IMG/VR virus record: IMGVR_UViG_3300009167_000004
Coordinates: 1 to 45,972 of that record
Source of the DNA: a virus
Reading direction: 5' to 3' (one strand)
Length of the DNA stretch: 45,972 nucleotides
A model generated the notes under the pieces. It was given only the letters and a program-made list of their open reading frames with translations, was not told where the DNA came from and ran no database searches. Position 1 is the first letter of the stretch. Each line of letters opens with the position of its first letter. Shown here piece by piece: positions 41,756 to 45,972 of this stretch. Position numbers and translations under genes: made by a program.

Positions 41756-42169
41756 GCTAACACGAACCAGGTCAAGACTGCGGCTACGGCTACGAGGAAA
41801 GATCCGAAACCCCGTTCAATGCGAGCAAATGCAATCGGGGGTCACGTTATCGACAAGAGGGATGACCGGGCCTACAAGTGGGCCAACCCGAATGACGAGT
41901 CCTTTGGACTTGTTTTCTGTCTGGCAGACGGATGGAACAAGGTCAATGCGAAGATCGACAAAGAGCGTGGCCGTTTGGGTCGCGTAGCGGACAACGGAGA
42001 GGACGTGATCTGGAAGGGTCAGGTTCTCGTTTGGATGGATAAAGAGGAGTTCGACAGCCGAGATGCGGAACGTGGTGAGTTCGTTGAGCGTCACGAGATG
42101 GCCAAGCAAAGGCCAGGCGGAATCGATGCGATCGTAGGGCCAGACGGAGAGTTGGCCACGAACATGTAA
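41753..42169 (+). CDS. Small head-region protein
   Basis: 138 residues from ATG 41753, GGGAG 8 bases upstream inside the leader structure. Basic, disordered N-terminus and a compact alpha/beta part (DESFGLVFCLADGWNKVN). First gene after the terminator and structured leader, so it may set the expression of the capsid operon. Function unknown. Confidence 0.72.
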   Translation: MANTNQVKTAATATRKDPKPRSMRANAIGGHVIDKRDDRAYKWANPNDESFGLVFCLADGWNKVNAKIDKERGRLGRVADNGEDVIWKGQVLVWMDKEEFDSRDAERGEFVERHEMAKQRPGGIDAIVGPDGELATNM

Positions 42170-42199
42170 CGCACCCAAAGGGTGCAGGAGAGAAACGAA

Positions 42200-42829
42200 A
42201 TGTCAATTCAGCCCCAACGTGGCGGAGCGAGGTGGGTAAAAGCCCTCGGAGTCAATGGACCTGGCACTCCGCCGATTGTTCCGAAGCTCGTAGCAAGCAA
42301 CAACACTCTGGCTCTTTTCGCGGGAGACTGGCTTGAAGAGTTGGCCGACGGTACAGTCTATCCGTGCACCACAGGAGGGGGAGCGCATCCGAAACTATCC
42401 TACGTGATGGTTTCGGCAGATCGCTATCTGGGCTCTGATGGCCTACTCAGAAAAGGGCAATTCGTTCCTGCTGCAACGGTCTATACCGGAGTAGTGTCGC
42501 TATCCAATCCGCTTTCGACCGTCGTTCTCTGTATTCCGGTCGAAAATCAAATCTTCGAGGTCGACATTCCTACTGCGGCGGCAACATGGACAGCTGCCAC
42601 TGCTTTGATCGGAAAGTGTGCCGATATCATCGCAACCGCGGGAAGCACTGTGAACGGGCTCAGCGGCCACACTTCGGTGGCGGTCGCCAACTTCGAAGCA
42701 ACAACCGTGTCGGGACAAATGCTTCTTCGTGAAGTTCCGGAATACGGCATGGATGGGAGAGCAAACGACCCGACTACCACCTATTGGAAGGGCTGGTTCC
42801 AGGCCTACGAGACGCTGGCCGTGGTCTAA
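42200..42829 (+). CDS. Probable head decoration / structural protein
   Basis: 209 residues from ATG 42200 (GGAG 9 bases upstream). Beta-rich with typical small-barrel strands (YVMVSADRYLGSDG, STVVLCIPVENQIFEVDI) and a C-terminal LLREVPEYG. Directly precedes the capsid gene, where decoration or stabilising proteins are commonly coded. Confidence 0.7.
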   Translation: MSIQPQRGGARWVKALGVNGPGTPPIVPKLVASNNTLALFAGDWLEELADGTVYPCTTGGGAHPKLSYVMVSADRYLGSDGLLRKGQFVPAATVYTGVVSLSNPLSTVVLCIPVENQIFEVDIPTAAATWTAATALIGKCADIIATAGSTVNGLSGHTSVAVANFEATTVSGQMLLREVPEYGMDGRANDPTTTYWKGWFQAYETLAVV

Positions 42830-42841
42830 AGGAGACATGAG

Positions 42842-43747
42842 ATGATTACGTCAAATGCAATCTGGAAGGCCCTTGAAATCACCATCAACACCATGACGAC
42901 AGATGATCTGTCGAAGAAACAGGTCTGCATCGGTCCTGGCAAGCTTGTTCAAATCGAAACGCAGAAGAAGGCCTTCACCGACGATACTGAAGTAGCAAGC
43001 ACCACTCTACTTGCAGAGAAGCGCCAGGGACAACCGATGGTGCCAGAAGACATCATTTTGGGAGGTCGCAAGCGCTATCTCCCGAAGACGATGGCCAAGA
43101 AGGTGACCATTACCGAGGAGGCCACTGAGGACAACGATATTCCAGAGCTCCTACGTCCTTCGCAGCGGCTCTTGGCTTCCGCATACAAGACGCAGGATAT
43201 CGATGTAGCTGGACTGGTGATTCAGTCGACCGCCGTGGTTGGTGGGTACGACAACGTAGTGCTGGCCAGCACCGCTCACGTATTGCCAACTGGTGGTACC
43301 GAGTCGAACTATCTCAATGGCGGGGTTGGCATGACTCCTTCGGTGCACGCTCTGATCCAAGCAGCAGCGATGGGGGCTCTTCTGAAGGGACCGAACGGAA
43401 TCATCGATGGCGTAACGATCAAACTCATCGTCTGTCCAGAGATTCAAAGGTATCTGTGGCAGGCTATTATCGGAAGCGACCAGCTTCCAGGGACCAACTT
43501 CAACGATCTCAACGTCGTTAAGGATATGAAGCTAGGCTTGCTTCCTATCAAGTGGTTGGATGCGTCGTCCACAACTCAGTGGGGTCTCAAGACCGATGCA
43601 GACAACGGTTTCCGCTGTCTCATGCGCCGAAAGGTCAGGTCCACGACCTGGTCCGATCCTGACGGCGAGGCTGCCCATCACGGAGTCAGCTACCGCATGT
43701 CGTTGGGACATTCCAATTGGCGAGTCTGGATTCAAGGCTCCGTATAG
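42842..43747 (+). CDS. Major capsid protein
   Basis: 301 residues, GGAG 7 bases before the ATG. The layout is that of a HK97-fold coat without a large delta domain: N-terminal helix (IWKALEITINTM), then the E-loop-like LAEKRQGQPMVPEDIILGGRKRY. A spine helix lies in ELLRPSQRLLASAYKTQ. The A-domain strands include VTIKLIVCPEIQ and end in FRCLMRRKVRSTTWSDPDG and a C-terminal HSNWRVWIQGSV. Its place after the scaffold and decoration genes supports the call. Confidence 0.8.
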   Translation: MITSNAIWKALEITINTMTTDDLSKKQVCIGPGKLVQIETQKKAFTDDTEVASTTLLAEKRQGQPMVPEDIILGGRKRYLPKTMAKKVTITEEATEDNDIPELLRPSQRLLASAYKTQDIDVAGLVIQSTAVVGGYDNVVLASTAHVLPTGGTESNYLNGGVGMTPSVHALIQAAAMGALLKGPNGIIDGVTIKLIVCPEIQRYLWQAIIGSDQLPGTNFNDLNVVKDMKLGLLPIKWLDASSTTQWGLKTDADNGFRCLMRRKVRSTTWSDPDGEAAHHGVSYRMSLGHSNWRVWIQGSV

Positions 43748-43759
43748 GGAGGAGCACAC

Positions 43760-44758
43760 ATGTACAACCAAATTCTCGGGGTCTATGCGGGCATCCTCCC
43801 GCAAAGAACACCCTTCAACGTTCCTCTCGATTTGGGAGGCGTCTATTCTCTTCCGGGGGTTGGGCGTATCTTCTTCGTTCGAGGAAACGGAACTGTAGTC
43901 ACCGCCTATGATGACCAGTACACCATGGTATTGCCAGATACGCGGCGAGAAGTATTCCCGTCGATCGTGTCGCCACAACTTGCAAACAAGCTCGTTGCGG
44001 GCCGTGGTGATGTAATCTGTGTCCTTCCCGGACATACAGAAAACATCAGCACAGCTGACCACTGGGCGTCGATTGTCAAGGCAGGAGTAAGAATCGTCGG
44101 CATTGGAGAGGGAACGGCGATCCCAACGTTCACCTTCACCGTCGCTACGGCTACTCTCGTATTCGATGCACTGAACTTCTCTGTTTCAGGGTGTCGTTTC
44201 TTGTGTGCTGGACCGGCGGGTACCACGGCATTGACAATCGCGGCTCCATTTGCTCTCAGCAGTACCGTACAGATGATTCGAAACCAATTCGAAGTCGGAA
44301 TCGACAACAATCAGATTTGCGGAACCTTTATGACGGTGACCGGAGATCGTGTGTTGTTGGCCTACAACGAAATCGAGAGTCAAGCGGCTGCGGCAGCAAT
44401 TACCGATCTGATCGTACTCACTGGGGCAGATCGCTTCACCATGATCGGGAACCGAGCCAAGGCGGCCGTTACAACGGCTGCGACCGGGCTGGTAAGATCC
44501 ACAGCAACCGCAAGCACCGATATCCTCATTCAGGGCAACATCCTTCACAACTGGTTGGCAGCCAGCACAGGGGTTCTCAACTTCAGTGAGGCTATCGCTT
44601 GTACAGGCGTGCTCAAGGATAACCTGCTCATTATCGAGGATGCTACGTCTCTAGCGGCATTCGCGGCAAATGCGGCCAACGACTTGCGCTTGGACCGCAA
44701 CTACGTGCAGAACGAAAAGAACAAGACGGCGATTCAAATCGGGACAGTCGTCGATTAG
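43760..44758 (+). CDS. Beta-helix virion protein, possible head fibre
   Basis: 332 residues with a strong ribosome site (GGGAGGAG). After an N-terminal ~90 residues, GVRIVGIGEGTAIPTFTF opens a parallel beta-helix with rungs such as IRNQFEVGIDNNQI, FTMIGNRAKAAV, ILIQGNILHNW and LKDNLLIIED. Such proteins are usually spikes. Its place right after the capsid gene, far from the tail spike, suggests a head fibre or decoration. No catalytic motif. Confidence 0.72.
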   Translation: MYNQILGVYAGILPQRTPFNVPLDLGGVYSLPGVGRIFFVRGNGTVVTAYDDQYTMVLPDTRREVFPSIVSPQLANKLVAGRGDVICVLPGHTENISTADHWASIVKAGVRIVGIGEGTAIPTFTFTVATATLVFDALNFSVSGCRFLCAGPAGTTALTIAAPFALSSTVQMIRNQFEVGIDNNQICGTFMTVTGDRVLLAYNEIESQAAAAAITDLIVLTGADRFTMIGNRAKAAVTTAATGLVRSTATASTDILIQGNILHNWLAASTGVLNFSEAIACTGVLKDNLLIIEDATSLAAFAANAANDLRLDRNYVQNEKNKTAIQIGTVVD

Positions 44759-44765
44759 TCTGGAG

Positions 44766-44813
44766 GCGGGGGGAGTTAAGCGGGTAGCTCCCCCCGCTGA
44801 AGCTCTCCCCGCT
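44766..44813 (+). terminator. GC-rich hairpin with alternative pairing
   Basis: Perfect 10-bp stem GCGGGGGGAG (44766-44775) / CTCCCCCCGC (44788-44797). A second CTCTCCCCGCT (44803-44813) repeats the 3' arm, and AGCGGG in the loop (44779-44784) can pair with either arm, so two exclusive structures are possible. No T run; it may lower expression of the tail genes below the head genes. Confidence 0.6.
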
Positions 44814-44827
44814 TTCGTTAGGGAGTC

Positions 44828-45061
44828 ATGGCACAATCGATCAGACGAAAGGCCTACGGTGAAAAGAGGTTCGACGGAACCTTTGTGTGTGACTACTGTG
44901 GAGCCCCATATCACACGACCGACCTTATACGCGATACCGATGGACTTCTACGATGCCCAATCGATAGAGAGGGGGACTCGATTCGTGATATGGAAGATCA
45001 GATAGCGGCAGCCATTGGAAATATGCAGCCGCCACGTAGAAAGATCAGGGATCTGTTATGA
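44828..45061 (+). CDS. Small zinc-binding protein
   Basis: 77 residues; AGGGAGTC directly before the ATG. CDYCGAPYH...LRCPID is a CxxC...C zinc site, followed by a helical basic end. ATGA overlap with the gp4-like gene. A zinc protein inside the virion block is unusual. Confidence 0.75.
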   Translation: MAQSIRRKAYGEKRFDGTFVCDYCGAPYHTTDLIRDTDGLLRCPIDREGDSIRDMEDQIAAAIGNMQPPRRKIRDLL

Positions 45062-45762
45062 CGATTTCGGCGAATTACCTACCGGACTTCCAGCGCGATC
45101 AATTGCTGACCGCTGCTATTCGTCTGACTGGGACCCTTGAGCAGCAGGCAACTCCGACGCCAGAACAGTATGTACAGGCGTCCATTCACATGGACAATGC
45201 CCTGATGGAACTGCAGGCGTCAGGAACAGTCCTGTATTCCGCTGTGCGAGCTACGCTGGATTTGGTTCTTGGCCAGTATGAATACGACTTGCCAGCCGGG
45301 ACCCTCGACGTTGCCGTTACCTCATCCGACATCATCGGAATGATTGTTATTGAAGTGGATGGAACGGAGACAGCGGTTAGGGTTATGAGTTCTCAGGACT
45401 GGATGCTCATTACCCGAAAAACCGGGGTTTCCGGAAGGCCCAGCCGATGCTATGTCGAGCGCCATGCTACGGTGAAGATCGTGTTGTGGCCTGTTCCTGA
45501 TGCAAGTACGTACGTGTTTCGCTACATGCAAGTCAAGTTGCTTGCAGCCAACGATACTGGGGCGGTTACGGCGGATGTCCCTAGAATATTTAGGCCGTTC
45601 CTGATGTATCGAATCGCAGCCGGTGTTGCTAGGGATTCTTCACAACGTGAAAAGGCAGCCGATTTGGACGGAATGGCCAATTACTATCTGACCCTGTGTA
45701 AAACAAGTGACACCGAACACGGCAACCTACGGTTCCGTTGTGGTCACTCGGGAAGGAACTGA
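45058..45762 (+). CDS. P22 gp4-like head-to-tail adaptor
   Basis: 234 residues. It resembles the tail accessory factor of P22 (gp4), which binds the portal ring and starts the tail. The N-terminus carries DQLLTAAIRLTGTL, then YVQASIHMDNALMELQASG, and the body holds LGQYEYDLPAGTLDVAVTSSD and VERHATVKIVLWPVPD. ATGA overlap with the zinc-protein gene; the tail spike starts two bases after its stop. P22 gp4 is shorter (about 166), so extra residues are present here. The assignment is from pattern memory. Confidence 0.7.
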   Translation: MTISANYLPDFQRDQLLTAAIRLTGTLEQQATPTPEQYVQASIHMDNALMELQASGTVLYSAVRATLDLVLGQYEYDLPAGTLDVAVTSSDIIGMIVIEVDGTETAVRVMSSQDWMLITRKTGVSGRPSRCYVERHATVKIVLWPVPDASTYVFRYMQVKLLAANDTGAVTADVPRIFRPFLMYRIAAGVARDSSQREKAADLDGMANYYLTLCKTSDTEHGNLRFRCGHSGRN

Positions 45763-45763
45763 T

Positions 45764-45972
45764 ATGGCATCACTCGTCAAGGAACTGTTTCATTCTGGTG
45801 CGCGCAATGAAGCTGGGGCAGTAATCGCCAGCGGAAAGGTTTACTTCTACGTAGTAGGAAGCACCTCGGAAGAGGTGACGATTTATGCGGACAAAGACGA
45901 GCTAACGGTTCTAACCCAACCTGTTACTCTGGACGCGGCTGGACGGGCCGAGGTCTATCTGAAGGAGCAAGC
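45764..45972 (+). CDS. Tail spike, 5' part (continues at position 1)
   Basis: ATG 45764 with AAGGA 6 bases upstream opens the tail-spike gene: MASLVKELFHSGARNEAGAV, then IASGKVYFYVVGS. The last 123 bases are the same as bases 1-123, so the gene continues at base 1 and ends at 1519. The N-terminal section is the virion-anchoring head domain. Confidence 0.88.
   Translation, partial: MASLVKELFHSGARNEAGAVIASGKVYFYVVGSTSEEVTIYADKDELTVLTQPVTLDAAGRAEVYLKEQ
45850..45972. repeat. Terminal direct repeat, right copy
   Basis: Exact copy of bases 1-123; see the left copy. Remove one copy to obtain the 45,849-bp circle. Confidence 0.97.

Overview
The window is one complete, circularly assembled genome of a tailed phage with a P22-like short-tail (podovirus-type) machine. 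The last 123 bases (45850-45972) repeat the first 123 exactly, so the unique genome is 45,849 bp and the tail-spike gene runs across the arbitrary join. No integrase, DNA polymerase, primase or tRNA gene was recognised. The host looks Gram-negative: the phage encodes a Sec signal-peptide protein, a lipobox lipoprotein and a periplasm-type lytic transglycosylase. The PDAG/DAG-rich lipoprotein resembles those of Myxococcota and other former Deltaproteobacteria, which is only a hint.

Layout. (1) Late virion block, + strand, 31954 -> join -> 10064: a possible small terminase, a large beta-rich virion protein, a secreted Thr/Gly-rich protein, TerL, portal, a small acidic protein, a cpn10-reminiscent protein, scaffold, a structured leader RNA, three head genes including the capsid protein, a beta-helix protein, a gp4-like tail adaptor, the tail spike, a gp10-like tail protein, several putative internal or ejection proteins, and a membrane protein that may be a holin. 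(2) A 440-base non-coding stretch, then a short + strand operon of three zinc-binding proteins (10597-11514) with a 7-codon leader ORF. (3) A long - strand operon, 24011 -> 11565: small proteins, a DUF932-like protein, a Nudix hydrolase, Erf annealing protein, an SMC-like ATPase, a ParB-domain protein, a RadD-like helicase and a DUF968/HNH-like protein. (4) A 764-base divergent control region (24012-24775) with iterons and operator-like repeats. (5) A + strand early/accessory operon, 24776-31778: an HTH regulator, many small zinc-ribbon proteins, an Acb2/Tad1-like protein and the lytic transglycosylase.

How the parts fit. Erf, the helicase, the SMC-like ATPase and the ParB-like protein form a recombination/replication module that must rely on the host polymerase. 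The accessory operon resembles a host-takeover or counter-defence region. Its best candidate is the Acb2/Tad1-like ORF at 29734-29973, written in another frame inside the lytic transglycosylase linker. Other points of interest are a three-way-junction leader whose closing helix hides the ribosome binding site at 41740, a 120-bp perfect direct repeat at 26730/26942, a likely CTG-start gene at 25918, and two operons that share a GTGA-N6-TCAC site plus an almost identical leader.
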